This document shows, piece after piece, positions 51,554 through 60,914 of a DNA stretch of 64,000 nucleotides. This DNA comes from an uncultured Selenomonas sp. (lineage in GTDB: Bacteria; Bacillota; Negativicutes; Selenomonadales; Selenomonadaceae). The position numbers and the translations under genes were made by a program. The DNA is taken from positions 66,266 to 130,265 of the forward strand of contig CAKPXP010000004.1 of NCBI GenBank assembly GCA_934202005.1, given 5' to 3'. The notes under the pieces were generated by a model that was not told where the DNA came from, did no database searches, and was given only the letters and a program-made list of their open reading frames with translations. How positions within the stretch are numbered: position 1 is the first letter of the stretch; every line of letters starts with the position of its first letter.

Positions 51554-52326
51554 GTGATTTGCTGAAGGGACACTGCGCTGTGATCACGGGGGCGCGTCGC
51601 GGCATCGGTCGCGCAACCGTCGAGGTGTTTGCGCGGGAGGGCGTCCGCGTCATATATGCCTGCGCACGCAGGGAGGAGGAAGCTTTCTCCGCTGATATGC
51701 ACAGTGTCGCGGAGAAATACGGGGTAGATGTGAGGCCGGTTTACTTCGATGTATCGGATGAGGCGGCCATTGTCCGGGGGGGTCGCGAGATTCGCTCCCA
51801 GAAGGATGCGGTGCCGGATATCTTAGTCAACTGTGCGGGGATTTTATCTCGGCCCTGCCGGTTCAGCATGATGTCGATCCAGGAGGCAAAACATCTTTTC
51901 GATGTGGATTTTTGGGGACAGGTGATTCTCACACAGCATCTATCGAAGATCTTCCATCGGCAGCGGCGCGGCAGCATCGTCTTCGTGACTTCGATCGCCG
52001 GGATCGATGGCTTCTTTTCCTCGCTGGACTATGTTGCGTGCAAGGCAGCGCTGAATGCGGCAGTCGTGCAGATGGCGCGGGAACTCGGTGAGGTGCATGT
52101 GCGCGTGAACGCCATCGCACCGGGGCTTACCAAGACGGACATGATCGCACATCAGAATCCGGCGGCTATGGAGATGCTGAAGCCTGGTATCATGCTCAGA
52201 CGGTTTGGGGAGAAGCAGGAGATCGCGGAGACGATCGCGTTTCTTGCTTCTGATGCTGCGTCCTATGTGACAGGACAGATTTTGCGTGTGGATGGCGGGG
52301 CACATCCGCCAAAAGCGAATTGGTGA
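51550..52326 (+). CDS. FabG-like short-chain dehydrogenase/reductase
   Basis: 258 aa, 4-nt overlap with the dehydratase gene. Classical SDR: cofactor motif 'AVITGARRGIGRATVEVFAR' (TGxxxGIG), 'ILVNCAGIL' (NAG equivalent), catalytic Ser in 'VFVTSIAGIDG', Tyr-x3-Lys in 'DYVACKAALNA' and the closing 'VTGQILRVDGGAHP'. An Arg after the glycine motif suggests NADPH. It would reduce a 3-ketoacyl-ACP or a keto-sugar; the neighbours (FabZ-like, ACP) favour the former. Confidence 0.9.
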   Translation: MSDLLKGHCAVITGARRGIGRATVEVFAREGVRVIYACARREEEAFSADMHSVAEKYGVDVRPVYFDVSDEAAIVRGGREIRSQKDAVPDILVNCAGILSRPCRFSMMSIQEAKHLFDVDFWGQVILTQHLSKIFHRQRRGSIVFVTSIAGIDGFFSSLDYVACKAALNAAVVQMARELGEVHVRVNAIAPGLTKTDMIAHQNPAAMEMLKPGIMLRRFGEKQEIAETIAFLASDAASYVTGQILRVDGGAHPPKANW

Positions 52327-52328
52327 TA

Positions 52329-53153
52329 ATGATGAAGACGAGAGAAGAATTGGAACGCATCGCCTATGAGATGCGGAAGGATATCTTGCAAATGAGCTTC
52401 CAGTCGGGGGTGAAGGGCGCGCATCTCGGCGGCGGCATGTCGATGGTAGAGCTCTTGGCTGTCCTCTATGTTGATGTCATGCGGTATCGTGTAGAGGAGC
52501 CTGATTGGGACGGGCGCGACCGCTTGATCCTGAGCAAGGCGCACAGCGCGATCGGGCTCTATGCGGCGCTTCATTTTGCGGGCTTCCTGACGGATGAGGA
52601 GATCGCGGGGGCCTTTGTGCCGGGCAGTGCGCTTTACAAGCATCCTCGGCTGGATCTTGCCAAAGGGATCGAGTTCTCGGGCGGCAGCCTGGGGCAGGGG
52701 CTTTCTCTGGCAGTCGGCTCTGCGCTCGCGCTACGGCTGCGGAAGAATCCGGCGAAGATTTATGTCGTGGCAGGCGACGGCGAATGTGATGAGGGATCGC
52801 TTTGGGAGGCGGCCGCGTCGATCGTTCATTTTGATTTGCGGCAGGTGGTTCTGGTGATTGACAGGAATGGCCTGCAAAATGATGGAACGACAGAGGACAT
52901 CATGCGTCTGGGGGATCTCGGAGAGCGGTTCCGCTCGATGGGGTTCGCGGTGTCTGATGTCAACGGGCATGATGTGATCGCGCTCCGGAAGGTGCTCAGG
53001 GAGGAAGCCGATCGGCCCCGCGTCATCATCTCGCATACGGTCAAGGGGAAGGGCGTTCCGTTCGCTGAGAACCAGGTGGCATGGCACATTGGTTATCTGA
53101 CGGAGGAGCTTTATCAAGAGGCAATGGAGAATCTGTCATATGTTAGAGATTAA
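52329..53153 (+). CDS. Split transketolase, N-terminal (TPP-binding) subunit, pair 1
   Basis: 274 aa, starting 2 nt after the SDR; the second ATG at 52332 is an alternative and the ribosome-binding site is poor. Transketolase N-half: 'GVKGAHLGGGMSMVELLAVL', 'RLILSKAHSAIGLYAALHFA', 'GSLGQGLSLAVGSALALRLR' and the TPP motif 'VAGDGECDEGSLWEAAAS' with the downstream 'IDRNGLQNDG'. It transfers C2 ketol units using thiamine diphosphate with the C-half encoded next. A complete housekeeping transketolase would be ~660 residues in one chain; split pairs are typical of archaea and of secondary-metabolite or sugar loci. Confidence 0.93.
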   Translation: MMKTREELERIAYEMRKDILQMSFQSGVKGAHLGGGMSMVELLAVLYVDVMRYRVEEPDWDGRDRLILSKAHSAIGLYAALHFAGFLTDEEIAGAFVPGSALYKHPRLDLAKGIEFSGGSLGQGLSLAVGSALALRLRKNPAKIYVVAGDGECDEGSLWEAAASIVHFDLRQVVLVIDRNGLQNDGTTEDIMRLGDLGERFRSMGFAVSDVNGHDVIALRKVLREEADRPRVIISHTVKGKGVPFAENQVAWHIGYLTEELYQEAMENLSYVRD

Positions 53154-54120
53154 TCGCAAGAATGCTAGGATCTGGTCGATGCTCGGTATGCGCCGCGTCC
53201 TCGGCCTGGCGCTTTCTGAGCTGGCGGAGCAGGATGAGCGCTTCGTGTTCGTCACGGCGGATGTTGCGCGCTATTTCGGCGCGGAGAAATTCGCGCAGGC
53301 ATACCCGGATCGTTACATCGATGTGGGGATCGCAGAACAGAATATGGTCACAGTGGCGGCTGGTCTTGCCAAGGAGGGATACCATCCATTGACGGCGACT
53401 TACGCGACATTCACGACGGCGCGCGCCTTGGATCAGGTGCGTGTGAGCCTTGCCTACATGGGGCTTCCCGTCTTGCTCGTGGGTGTCGGCGGCGGATTGG
53501 CTGAGGGGGATCTCAGCGCGACGCATATGGGGCTTGAGGATGTGGCCGTGATGCGCGTGCTGCCGAAGCTCACGGTGATCGAGCCGGCGGATTGTGCGGA
53601 GCTGCTGCTGGCCCTGCAGGCGCTGATCCGCGAGCCGCGCCCCGCCTATCTCCGCCTGACGGGGAAGACAGGACAGCCGATGCTGTACCGCAGCATGTTC
53701 GAGTATACAATAGGAAAGGCAAATCGTCTCCGAGGGGGGGACAGTTCCGCCGCTTTTCTCGCTGCGGGCACCATCACGGCGCAGACGCTCAAGGCGGCGG
53801 AGTCTCTTGCTGATGCTGGCAAGGTAGATGCCTCCGTGTATGACATGCATACTGTCAAGCCTTTGGACGCGGCACTCCTGGAGGAACTCTCGCGTTGCGA
53901 GCACCTGGTCGTCGTGGAGGAACATATGCGGAGCGGCGGCCTGGCGGGCGCCGTAGCGGAGTTCTATGCTGAGCACGCACAAAGACCGCGGATCCTTGCC
54001 CTCGGCGTGGATGATGCCTATCCCGCGGCAAATGATTATGAGGAGATGCTCCGCTTGAGCGGACTGACGGCGGATGGGATTGCGGCCTCTGTACAACGAT
54101 GGATGGAGGCGGTATCGTGA
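53140..54120 (+). CDS. Split transketolase, C-terminal subunit, pair 1
   Basis: 326 aa, overlapping the N-subunit gene by 14 nt. Pyrimidine-binding domain: 'DERFVFVTADVARYFGAEKF', 'YIDVGIAEQNMVTVAAGLAK' with the catalytic Glu, 'HPLTATYATFTTARALDQVR' and 'RPAYLRLTGKTGQPMLY'. The C-terminal domain has 'VYDMHTVKPLDAALLEELSR' and 'LVVVEEHMRSGGLAGAVAEF'. Together with the previous protein it makes a full active site. Sequence alone does not tell donor or acceptor. Confidence 0.93.
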   Translation: MLEINRKNARIWSMLGMRRVLGLALSELAEQDERFVFVTADVARYFGAEKFAQAYPDRYIDVGIAEQNMVTVAAGLAKEGYHPLTATYATFTTARALDQVRVSLAYMGLPVLLVGVGGGLAEGDLSATHMGLEDVAVMRVLPKLTVIEPADCAELLLALQALIREPRPAYLRLTGKTGQPMLYRSMFEYTIGKANRLRGGDSSAAFLAAGTITAQTLKAAESLADAGKVDASVYDMHTVKPLDAALLEELSRCEHLVVVEEHMRSGGLAGAVAEFYAEHAQRPRILALGVDDAYPAANDYEEMLRLSGLTADGIAASVQRWMEAVS

Positions 54121-55166
54121 GTATCATGAAAAAACCTCTAGTTCTTGCGAAAATGCATCGTTTTCTGCGGGATGTACGCAAGAGAGGAAATAAGATCCAG
54201 GGGGGGGAGACCCCGAGGCAGCTTGTCATCGATTATGACAATACCTGCAATTTCCGTTGCAAGTTCTGTTATGAACAGGAGGACAGGGCGCACAATGGAG
54301 AGCATCTTTCCCTGGAAGAGATCGAGGACATCGTGGATCAGGCCTATGAGCTCGGCATTTGGGAAATCATTTTCCAGGGCGGAGAGCTGCTGGTGGATTA
54401 TGAAGCATTCCGCAGGCTGCTGAAGGCCGTCCATCCGGAACGGTTCCGCACGGTGCTCGTGACGAATGGATATTTACTCTCGAAGCAACGTGCGGAGGAG
54501 TTGGCAGACGATGGCCTCGACTGTGTGGGTGTCAGCATTTCCGGGCTAGACGCGGAAAGCCATGATGCGGATCGTGCCGTCCCGGGCGCGCATCAAAGGG
54601 CGCTGGAGGCGCTTGATGCGGCGTCGTCCGCGGGGCTGACGACATGGGCGCAGGTGGTGTTCGGACATCACAACGCACATTCTGAGGATTTGTTTGCGCT
54701 GCTGGAGTATCTGAAACAGAGACGTCTTGGCACGTATTTTATTCTGGCGATGCCGTACGGCATTTACGAAGGCTCGACCTTGACGAGCGAGGATATCGCC
54801 GTCTTCCAGAAGATCCGCCAGACGTACACCTGCTATTTTGATACGTGGGATATGTACGATCCGGAGCGCAAGCGCCTCACAGGATGCTGGGCGGCTGGCG
54901 GGGCGCGGCTCTTCATCACGCCGAAGGGAGATGTGCTCGCCTGCCCGTTCATCAATATCCGTTTCGGCAATGTGAGGGAGAAGTCCCTGAAAGAAATTCA
55001 TGACGCAATGACTTCCATCCGGTATTTCGGATCATATTCACCGATTTGTCTGGCTGGTCAGGACAAGGCGTTCCGCAAGAAGTATCTGGATGGTATCGGC
55101 ATGTCGATGTTCCAGCCGAAGGATGCGCGCGAGGTATTTAAGAATGAGGAGGATTATTTACGATGA
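54117..55166 (+). CDS. Radical SAM protein with SPASM-like C-terminal region
   Basis: 349 aa from GTG 54117 (GTGA overlap; GGAGG 9 nt upstream). The iron-sulfur motif C-x3-C-x2-C is present as 'NTCNFRCKFCYEQ' (~residues 44-56), followed by 'IWEIIFQGGELLVDYEAFRR' (glycine block) and 'VGVSISGLDAESHDADRAVP'. A later 'RLTGCWAAGGARLFITPKGD' and 'VLACPFINIRFGNVREKSL' look like a partial SPASM/auxiliary-cluster region. It would carry out a radical reaction: possibly epimerisation, dehydrogenation or C-C chemistry on an ACP- or sugar-bound substrate. It lies next to the acp gene (4-nt overlap). Confidence 0.88.
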   Translation: MSIMKKPLVLAKMHRFLRDVRKRGNKIQGGETPRQLVIDYDNTCNFRCKFCYEQEDRAHNGEHLSLEEIEDIVDQAYELGIWEIIFQGGELLVDYEAFRRLLKAVHPERFRTVLVTNGYLLSKQRAEELADDGLDCVGVSISGLDAESHDADRAVPGAHQRALEALDAASSAGLTTWAQVVFGHHNAHSEDLFALLEYLKQRRLGTYFILAMPYGIYEGSTLTSEDIAVFQKIRQTYTCYFDTWDMYDPERKRLTGCWAAGGARLFITPKGDVLACPFINIRFGNVREKSLKEIHDAMTSIRYFGSYSPICLAGQDKAFRKKYLDGIGMSMFQPKDAREVFKNEEDYLR

Positions 55167-55408
55167 ATGACAACATGAAGAAATATCTTGAGGTTTTCGA
55201 GACGATGTTCCAGGTGGATGAAGCAAAAGCGAAAACGCTGAACTATCAGGATGTGGTCGCATGGGACTCCATCGGACATATGGATTTGATTGCGACGTTA
55301 GAGGATACGTTCGACATCGAGATGGAGACGAATGATATTATTGATTTCAATTCGTTTGCCAAGGGCGTGGAGATTCTGAAGAAGTACGGAATCGATCTGG
55401 GAGAATAA
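55163..55408 (+). CDS. Acyl carrier protein
   Basis: 81 aa, 4-nt overlap with the radical SAM gene. Four-helix ACP with the phosphopantetheine site 'DSIGHMDLI' (Ser at ~37) and acidic helices ('LEDTFDIEMETNDIIDFNSF'). It needs a phosphopantetheinyl transferase from elsewhere. A dedicated ACP together with ligase, FabZ-like, FabG-like, LuxE-like and LuxC-like proteins implies a carrier-bound acyl pathway distinct from bulk fatty-acid synthesis. Confidence 0.93.
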   Translation: MNDNMKKYLEVFETMFQVDEAKAKTLNYQDVVAWDSIGHMDLIATLEDTFDIEMETNDIIDFNSFAKGVEILKKYGIDLGE

Positions 55409-55434
55409 GCGGGCGTTTCCGGTGGAGGACTCAG

Positions 55435-56262
55435 ATGAAAGCATCTTTTGATGAAAAAGAAGTGCAGCGGCTGGCGGCACGTATCCGGCTGGATTGTCTG
55501 AATATGACGTACGCGCAGGGGACGGAGGGCGCTCACATCGGCGGCGCGTTGTCGCTCGCAGAAATTTTGGCGGTGCTCTATCATTCTGTCTTGCATGTTT
55601 CCTGTGACGGCAGGCAGGACGAACAACGGGATCGCCTGATACTCAGCAAGGGACATGGCGCTATGGCACTATATGCGGCGATGAAAGAAGCAGGCGTCTT
55701 GCAAGAGAATTTGTCCACCTACAAGAATGATGGCTCGCCGTTATCGGCACATCCCTCCCGCGCGTCCGTACCGGGCGTGGAATTTTCCAGCGGCAGTCTG
55801 GGGCAGGGACTTTCCCTGGGCGTCGGGTGCGCTTTGGGCCTGCGGCGCAAGGGGAACCAGGATGCCCGCGTCTTCGTCATTGTCGGCGATGGAGAGTGTG
55901 ATGAGGGTGCGATCTGGGAAGCGGCACAGTCGGCGGCCCATTTCGGCTGCCGAAATCTCGTCGTCATCGTGGATCATAATCGTTTGCAATACGATGGCCC
56001 GACGGAGCAGGTGATGGCCCTTGCACCGCAGCGTGAGAAATGGGAAGCGTTCGGATGGAAGGCGCTGCAGATCGACGGCCATTCTGCGGAGGCGCTTTAC
56101 GAAGCGCTGTCTATGCGGAGCGATCGGCCTCTCGTGGTCATTGCGGACACGGTGAAGGGGAAAGGTGTCTCTTTCATGGAAGGACACCCGGAGTGGCATA
56201 ATCATGCACTGAGCGCGGAGGAGTTCGCGCAGGCTGTGAAAGAAATCGAGGCATCCTTATGA
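55435..56262 (+). CDS. Split transketolase, N-terminal subunit, pair 2
   Basis: 275 aa, ATG with GGAGGA upstream. Same plan as the 52329 protein: 'YAQGTEGAHIGGALSLAEIL', 'RLILSKGHGAMALYAAMKEA', 'GSLGQGLSLGVGCALGLRRK' and the TPP motif 'IVGDGECDEGAIWEAAQSAA' with 'VDHNRLQYDG'. The two N-subunits are clearly diverged, so pair 2 is not a recent copy of pair 1 and probably has a different substrate. Confidence 0.93.
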   Translation: MKASFDEKEVQRLAARIRLDCLNMTYAQGTEGAHIGGALSLAEILAVLYHSVLHVSCDGRQDEQRDRLILSKGHGAMALYAAMKEAGVLQENLSTYKNDGSPLSAHPSRASVPGVEFSSGSLGQGLSLGVGCALGLRRKGNQDARVFVIVGDGECDEGAIWEAAQSAAHFGCRNLVVIVDHNRLQYDGPTEQVMALAPQREKWEAFGWKALQIDGHSAEALYEALSMRSDRPLVVIADTVKGKGVSFMEGHPEWHNHALSAEEFAQAVKEIEASL

Positions 56263-57233
56263 AATTTACGAAGTCAAAAGTCAGGATGATGTCGCACCTT
56301 GGTTCCTGCGGAGCCTACGGCTATGCGATGACGACACTTCCAGAGGCGGATGCGCGCGTCGTGGCATGTACGGCGGATCTGTGCTTCTATTCCGGCCTCG
56401 AGCGCTTCCAGCGCCTTTATCCGGAGTCGCTCTACAATGTGGGGATTGCGGAACAGAATCTAGTCGGGATTGCAGCGGGATTGGCACATGAGGGCTATCG
56501 GCCATATGCTTCTACCTATGCGTCATTCGCTTGTACGCGGGCGCTGGATCAGGTCAAGGTCAATCTGGCATATATGCAGTTGCCGGTGCGGCTGATCGGT
56601 CTGAGTGCGGGGCTGGCTGCCGGTATTTTAGGCCCGACGCATATCTGCACGGAGGATCTGGCTATTCTGCGCTCCTTGCCGAATCTCGTCATCGTGTCGC
56701 CGGCTGACGGCATGGAAATCGTGAAAGCACTGGAGGCCTCGCTGACTTTGGAGGCGCCGTTTTATTTGCGGCTGACGGGCGGGATGGAACTTCCTCCTGT
56801 CTATCAGGAGGATTACGACTTTGTCATTGGTAAAGCCGTCGAGCTCCGTTCAGGCGAGGATGTCGCGGTGATCGCGCAAGGATCGATGGTATCCTCCGCA
56901 CTCAAGATGGCGGATCATCTGGAGCAAGCGCATGGCATCCGGTGCAAGGTGCTCAATCTGCATACGCTCAAGCCGCTTGATGAAGAGGCGCTGGACGCGC
57001 TTCGCAGCTATCCCTTGGTCGTTACGATCGAGGAGCACAGCGTTTACGGCGGGCTGGGTAGCACTGTCTCGGAGTTCTTTACCCGTAGATCGCAGGCACC
57101 GCGCGTCCTGCGGCTGGGCGTTTCGGATTTCTATCCGCATGCCGCGCGCTATGGAGCGCTTCTCGAAGAATGCGGTCTGACACCGGAGCGGATGGAGATA
57201 CGTGTTTTGCAGGCGTGGCAAGAAGCGCGATAA
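56259..57233 (+). CDS. Split transketolase, C-terminal subunit, pair 2
   Basis: 324 aa, 4-nt overlap with its N-subunit. 'SLYNVGIAEQNLVGIAAGLA' (catalytic Glu), 'RPYASTYASFACTRALDQVK', 'GPTHICTEDLAILRSLPNLV', 'APFYLRLTGGMELPPVY' and 'VLNLHTLKPLDEEALDALRS'. A second complete heterodimeric transketolase in the same operon is unusual. It may act on a different acceptor from pair 1, or the two may add successive C2 units (inference). Confidence 0.93.
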   Translation: MKFTKSKVRMMSHLGSCGAYGYAMTTLPEADARVVACTADLCFYSGLERFQRLYPESLYNVGIAEQNLVGIAAGLAHEGYRPYASTYASFACTRALDQVKVNLAYMQLPVRLIGLSAGLAAGILGPTHICTEDLAILRSLPNLVIVSPADGMEIVKALEASLTLEAPFYLRLTGGMELPPVYQEDYDFVIGKAVELRSGEDVAVIAQGSMVSSALKMADHLEQAHGIRCKVLNLHTLKPLDEEALDALRSYPLVVTIEEHSVYGGLGSTVSEFFTRRSQAPRVLRLGVSDFYPHAARYGALLEECGLTPERMEIRVLQAWQEAR

Positions 57234-57247
57234 GGGGGCGTGTTCTG

Positions 57248-58654
57248 ATGTTTCATTGGAATGGAAGGGGGGATCGCCCCGCACTGCTGACGGAGAAGGA
57301 TGTCTGGAGCTATGAGAGGCTGACTGAGGAAGCAGATGGAATTGCAGCGTATGTCGGCAGGCGCTGCCTTGTTTTCCTTTTAGCGGAGAACGTCCCCGAG
57401 GCGATCGCCGGGTATGTCGGGTTCCTTTCGCATGGCGTGGTTCCGGTGATGGTGGACGCGGCGCTTGACGCGGAGCTTTTGGCGGGGCTCGTTGCGCGGT
57501 ATCGCCCTTCCTTTGTCTGGATGCCGCGGGAGCGGCGCGGGGAGTTCCCTGAGGCGGCGGAGGCGTTTTCTCTCGGCGGGTATGTACTGCTTGACCGCAG
57601 GGAGAGGGCGCCGTTCCCGTTGGCTCCGGAGCTTGCGCTGCTCATGACGACTTCCGGCTCGACGGGGAGTCCGAAGCTCGTCCGGCAGAGCTACGAGAAT
57701 CTCCGGGCGAATACAGCGTCGATCATCGAGTATCTCCAGATGGACGCGAGTGAGCGGGCGATTACGAGTCTGCCGCTGCATTATGTTTATGGGCTCTCCA
57801 TCCTGAATACGCATCTTGCTGTTGGCGCTTCGGTCGTCGTGACACGGGAGACGCTGTTCTCTCGCGATTTTTGGCAGCTGATGCGGGAGCGGGAGGTCAC
57901 TTCGCTCGGCGGCGTGCCCTATACGTATGTGATGCTGAAGCGGCTCCGCTTTTCCCGCATGGAGCTCCCGGCGCTCCGGACGCTGACACAGGCCGGAGGA
58001 AAACTGGATCCGGAGCTCCACGCGGCGTTCGCGCAGGACTGCACGGCGAAGGGACGGCGGTTTTTCGTGATGTATGGCGCTGCCGAGGCGACGGCGCGCA
58101 TGGGCTATCTGCCTGCGGAGCTCGCGCTCTCTCATGCGGGGGCGATGGGGCGGGTGATCCCTGGAGGACGCTTCGAGCTGGTGGATGCGGAGGGACGCGT
58201 CATCCAGCAGCCGGGAGAGAGCGGCGAGCTTGTTTATTACGGGGCGAATGTGACGCTCGGCTACGCGACGAGCGGAGCGGATCTCATCAAGGGGGACGAG
58301 CGCCATGGCCGCTATGCCACGGGAGATGTCGCGCGGTGCGATGCTGACGGCATCTATACGATCGTCGGGCGCAAGAAACGTTTTCTGAAGCTGTTCGGCA
58401 AGCGGACGAATCTCGAAGAGGTGGAGCATTTGCTGCGGCAGAGGTTCGGCGGCGAGGTCGCCTGCGCTGGTGTCGATGATCACCTGTATGCTTTTGTGAC
58501 GGATGAGACGGTGCTGCCGGAGGTTGTGCCGTACTTGAGCGGGAAGCTTGGGCTGCATCCTTCGGCGTTCCGGGCGCGGCAGATCGCGGCGATTCCGAAG
58601 AATGCGGCGGGGAAGACGGTGTATCGGGAGTTGGAGCAGTATTATGACGTATGA
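57248..58654 (+). CDS. AMP-forming acyl ligase (ANL superfamily)
   Basis: 468 aa from ATG 57248 (AGGGGGCG upstream). Adenylation-domain motifs: the P-loop-like 'LLMTTSGSTGSPKLVRQSYE' (~134), 'SLPLHYVYGLSILNTHLAVG', 'VMYGAAEATARMGYLPAEL' (motif with Glu), 'GRYATGDVARCDADGIYTIV' and 'GRKKRFLKLFGKRTNLEEVE', and a C-terminal 'IPKNAAGKTVYREL' with the catalytic Lys. It would activate a carboxylic acid and load it on the operon's ACP. It is slightly shorter than typical (~500) but complete. Confidence 0.9.
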   Translation: MFHWNGRGDRPALLTEKDVWSYERLTEEADGIAAYVGRRCLVFLLAENVPEAIAGYVGFLSHGVVPVMVDAALDAELLAGLVARYRPSFVWMPRERRGEFPEAAEAFSLGGYVLLDRRERAPFPLAPELALLMTTSGSTGSPKLVRQSYENLRANTASIIEYLQMDASERAITSLPLHYVYGLSILNTHLAVGASVVVTRETLFSRDFWQLMREREVTSLGGVPYTYVMLKRLRFSRMELPALRTLTQAGGKLDPELHAAFAQDCTAKGRRFFVMYGAAEATARMGYLPAELALSHAGAMGRVIPGGRFELVDAEGRVIQQPGESGELVYYGANVTLGYATSGADLIKGDERHGRYATGDVARCDADGIYTIVGRKKRFLKLFGKRTNLEEVEHLLRQRFGGEVACAGVDDHLYAFVTDETVLPEVVPYLSGKLGLHPSAFRARQIAAIPKNAAGKTVYRELEQYYDV

Positions 58655-59723
58655 GGAAATCCTTCAGCTGCCGCCGTATGGCGTAGCACATGATGAGAAG
58701 CGGGCCTTGCTCACGCGCGAGCTCTTGCGCCTGACGCGGCAGCACGAGGAGCGATGCGCGCCGTACGCGCGGATGCTCAGGACGCTCGGCTTTGACGCGT
58801 CGCGGGTGGAGAGCTATGAGGAGCTGCCATTCTTGCCGGTGCGCCTGTTCAAGGAGATGACGCTGAAAAGCATCCCTGATGAGGAGGTCTTCAAGACGAT
58901 GACGTCGTCGGGGACTTCGGGGCAGGCGGTCTCGCGAATTTATCTCGACCGCGCGACGGCGGCGCGCCAGCAGAAGACGCTGGTGCGGCTGGTGGAGAGC
59001 GTGACGGGGAAGAGCCGCCTGCCGATGCTCATCATCGATTGTCCGTCAGTGGTGAAGAATCGCGCGATGTTTTCCGCGCGCGGGGCGGGGATTCTGGGCT
59101 TTTCCATCTTCGGGCGGAAGAAGCTTTATGCGCTCGACGATGAGATGCATCTGCGCTTGGAGGAGGTTCGCGCGTTCCTGGAGGAGCATGCGGGGGAGAC
59201 GGTCTTGATGTTCGGCTTTACCTTCATGGTCTGGCAGCATTTTTACCGGGCGCTCAGGGAGGCCGGAGTACATCTGCCGCTGGAGTATGCGGTGCTCATC
59301 CACGGCGGCGGCTGGAAGAAGCTCGCGGCGGAGGCCGTTTCGAGGGAGGCGTTCCGCGCGGGACTGCGGGAGGTCTGCGGCGTGTCGCGCGTGGTGGATT
59401 ATTACGGCATGGTCGAGCAGACGGGGTGCATCTATCTGGAGTGCGAGGCGGGGCATCTGCACGCGAGTACGTACTCGGATGTCATTCTGCGGCGGCCGGG
59501 GGATCTCTCAGTCGCCGATGTGGGGGAGCGGGGCATCATCGAGGTGGTGTCCCTGCTGCCGGAGTCGTATCCGGGGCATGTGCTGCTGACGGAGGACGAG
59601 GGTGTCCTGCTCGGCGAGGATGACTGTCCTTGCGGGCGCAAGGGAAAGTATTTCCAGGTGCTGGGACGGCTCAGGAACGCGGAGCTCAGGGGGTGCAGTG
59701 ATACGTATGCAGCAAAGTTCTGA
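58644..59723 (+). CDS. LuxE-like acyl-protein synthetase
   Basis: 359 aa from ATG 58644, overlapping the ligase gene by 11 nt. LuxE family: 'FDASRVESYEELPFLPVRLF', 'TMTSSGTSGQAVSRIYLDRA' (P-loop-like), 'RLPMLIIDCPSVVKNRAMFS' and 'VVDYYGMVEQTGCIYLECEA'. In bioluminescent bacteria LuxE activates fatty acids for reduction by LuxC; outside them, LuxE/LuxC pairs make aldehydes for surface-glycan precursors. No luxAB genes are present, so light emission is excluded. It works with the LuxC-like protein encoded next. Confidence 0.9.
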   Translation: MTYEEILQLPPYGVAHDEKRALLTRELLRLTRQHEERCAPYARMLRTLGFDASRVESYEELPFLPVRLFKEMTLKSIPDEEVFKTMTSSGTSGQAVSRIYLDRATAARQQKTLVRLVESVTGKSRLPMLIIDCPSVVKNRAMFSARGAGILGFSIFGRKKLYALDDEMHLRLEEVRAFLEEHAGETVLMFGFTFMVWQHFYRALREAGVHLPLEYAVLIHGGGWKKLAAEAVSREAFRAGLREVCGVSRVVDYYGMVEQTGCIYLECEAGHLHASTYSDVILRRPGDLSVADVGERGIIEVVSLLPESYPGHVLLTEDEGVLLGEDDCPCGRKGKYFQVLGRLRNAELRGCSDTYAAKF

Positions 59724-60897
59724 TGTGGAGTATGTGGTCGGGTCGCCGGAGACGGAGGCGTCCTTGCCGCGGGTGCGCGCGCTGCGGCCGTTCTCTGAGG
59801 AGGCGGTGTCGTTCCTAGCGGATCTGTCGCGGCGGTGCAGGAGGGACGCGGCGGCACGCGCGTATCTCGATGTCGTGACGTTCGGTTTCTGGTGCCGCCG
59901 GGCGGCGCTTTCGGAGCGGCAGGCGGCGTATGAGGATCTTGACTGGCGGCTGGGTCGCGGCGTGGTGTTCCATGTCGCGCCATCGAATGTCGCTGTCAAT
60001 TTTGCCTATTCCTGCGTCGCGGCGTTGCTCGCGGGGAATGCGAGTATCGTGCGCCTGCCGTCGAAGCCGTTCCCGCAGGTAGATATCCTTTGCAGGCTTT
60101 GGCGCGACGCCTTGGCGGAGCGGCCGGAGATGCGGGCGTATTTCCTCTTCGTGCGCTATGGGCATGTGGATGAGGTGAACATGCGGTATTCTCTGCTCGC
60201 TGATACGCGCGTCGTCTGGGGCGGGGATGAGACGATCCGGCGGTTCCGGCGCTATTCGTTGCAGCCGCGCGCGAATGAGATCTTGTTCGCGGATCGGTTT
60301 TCCCTCGCGGTCATCGATGCGGATGGGTATCTGGCGTCGGAGGAAAAGGATGCCATCGCGCAGGGATTTTATAACGATACGTATCTTTCCGATCAGCAGG
60401 CGTGCACGTCGCCGCATCTCGTCGTGTGGCTGGGCAGGGAGACGGCGCGGGCGCGGGAGGCGTTCTGGCGGCGCCTGCATGAGAAGGCTGGCGGCTCGTA
60501 TGAGCTCTTGCCTGTGCAGACGGTCGACAAGCTCGACGCGCTTCTGCGGCTCGGAGCGGAGCAGGAGGCCCGGCAGGTGAAGATGGGGGATGTGCTGGTC
60601 GTACGGGCCGAGGTCGCGCAGCTCACGGAGCGCCTGATGGATATGCGGACGGGCAGCGGCTTTTTCGTGGAGTATGTCGCGGGAGATTTGAGGGAGCTAT
60701 GGCCCGTCCTGGGGCTTGCCGCGCAGACGATCTCTTATGCTGGCTGTGCGGCGGAGCGTATTTTCAGGGCGGTGCAGGAGATGCGTCCCCGCGGCGGGGA
60801 TCGCATCGTGCCCATCGGGAGGACGCTGGAGTTTTCCCTGTTCTGGGACGGCTATGACTTGATCCGGAGCATGAGCCGCAGGATATCCGTTTCTTGA
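59698..60897 (+). CDS. LuxC-like acyl-CoA/acyl-protein reductase
   Basis: 399 aa from GTG 59698 (AGGGGG 4 nt upstream); an ATG at 59707 is a near equivalent. It overlaps luxE by ~26 nt. LuxC family: 'GRGVVFHVAPSNVAVNFAYS', 'LLAGNASIVRLPSKPFPQVD', 'VVWGGDETIRRFRRYSLQPR', 'ADRFSLAVIDADGYL' and the nucleophile region 'YLSDQQACTSPHLVVWLG' with Cys. The enzyme reduces an acyl thioester to an aldehyde with NADPH. Here the acyl group could come from the ACP via LuxE. The aldehyde could then be aminated by DegT or extended by a transketolase. Confidence 0.92.
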   Translation: MIRMQQSSDVEYVVGSPETEASLPRVRALRPFSEEAVSFLADLSRRCRRDAAARAYLDVVTFGFWCRRAALSERQAAYEDLDWRLGRGVVFHVAPSNVAVNFAYSCVAALLAGNASIVRLPSKPFPQVDILCRLWRDALAERPEMRAYFLFVRYGHVDEVNMRYSLLADTRVVWGGDETIRRFRRYSLQPRANEILFADRFSLAVIDADGYLASEEKDAIAQGFYNDTYLSDQQACTSPHLVVWLGRETARAREAFWRRLHEKAGGSYELLPVQTVDKLDALLRLGAEQEARQVKMGDVLVVRAEVAQLTERLMDMRTGSGFFVEYVAGDLRELWPVLGLAAQTISYAGCAAERIFRAVQEMRPRGGDRIVPIGRTLEFSLFWDGYDLIRSMSRRISVS

Positions 60898-60914
60898 GGG
60901 ATGGAGGAGAGTAT

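Noticed and set aside
58644..60897. Bioluminescence operon because of LuxE and LuxC
   Set aside because: No luxA, luxB or luxD is present; LuxE/LuxC homologues also occur in glycan-related clusters.
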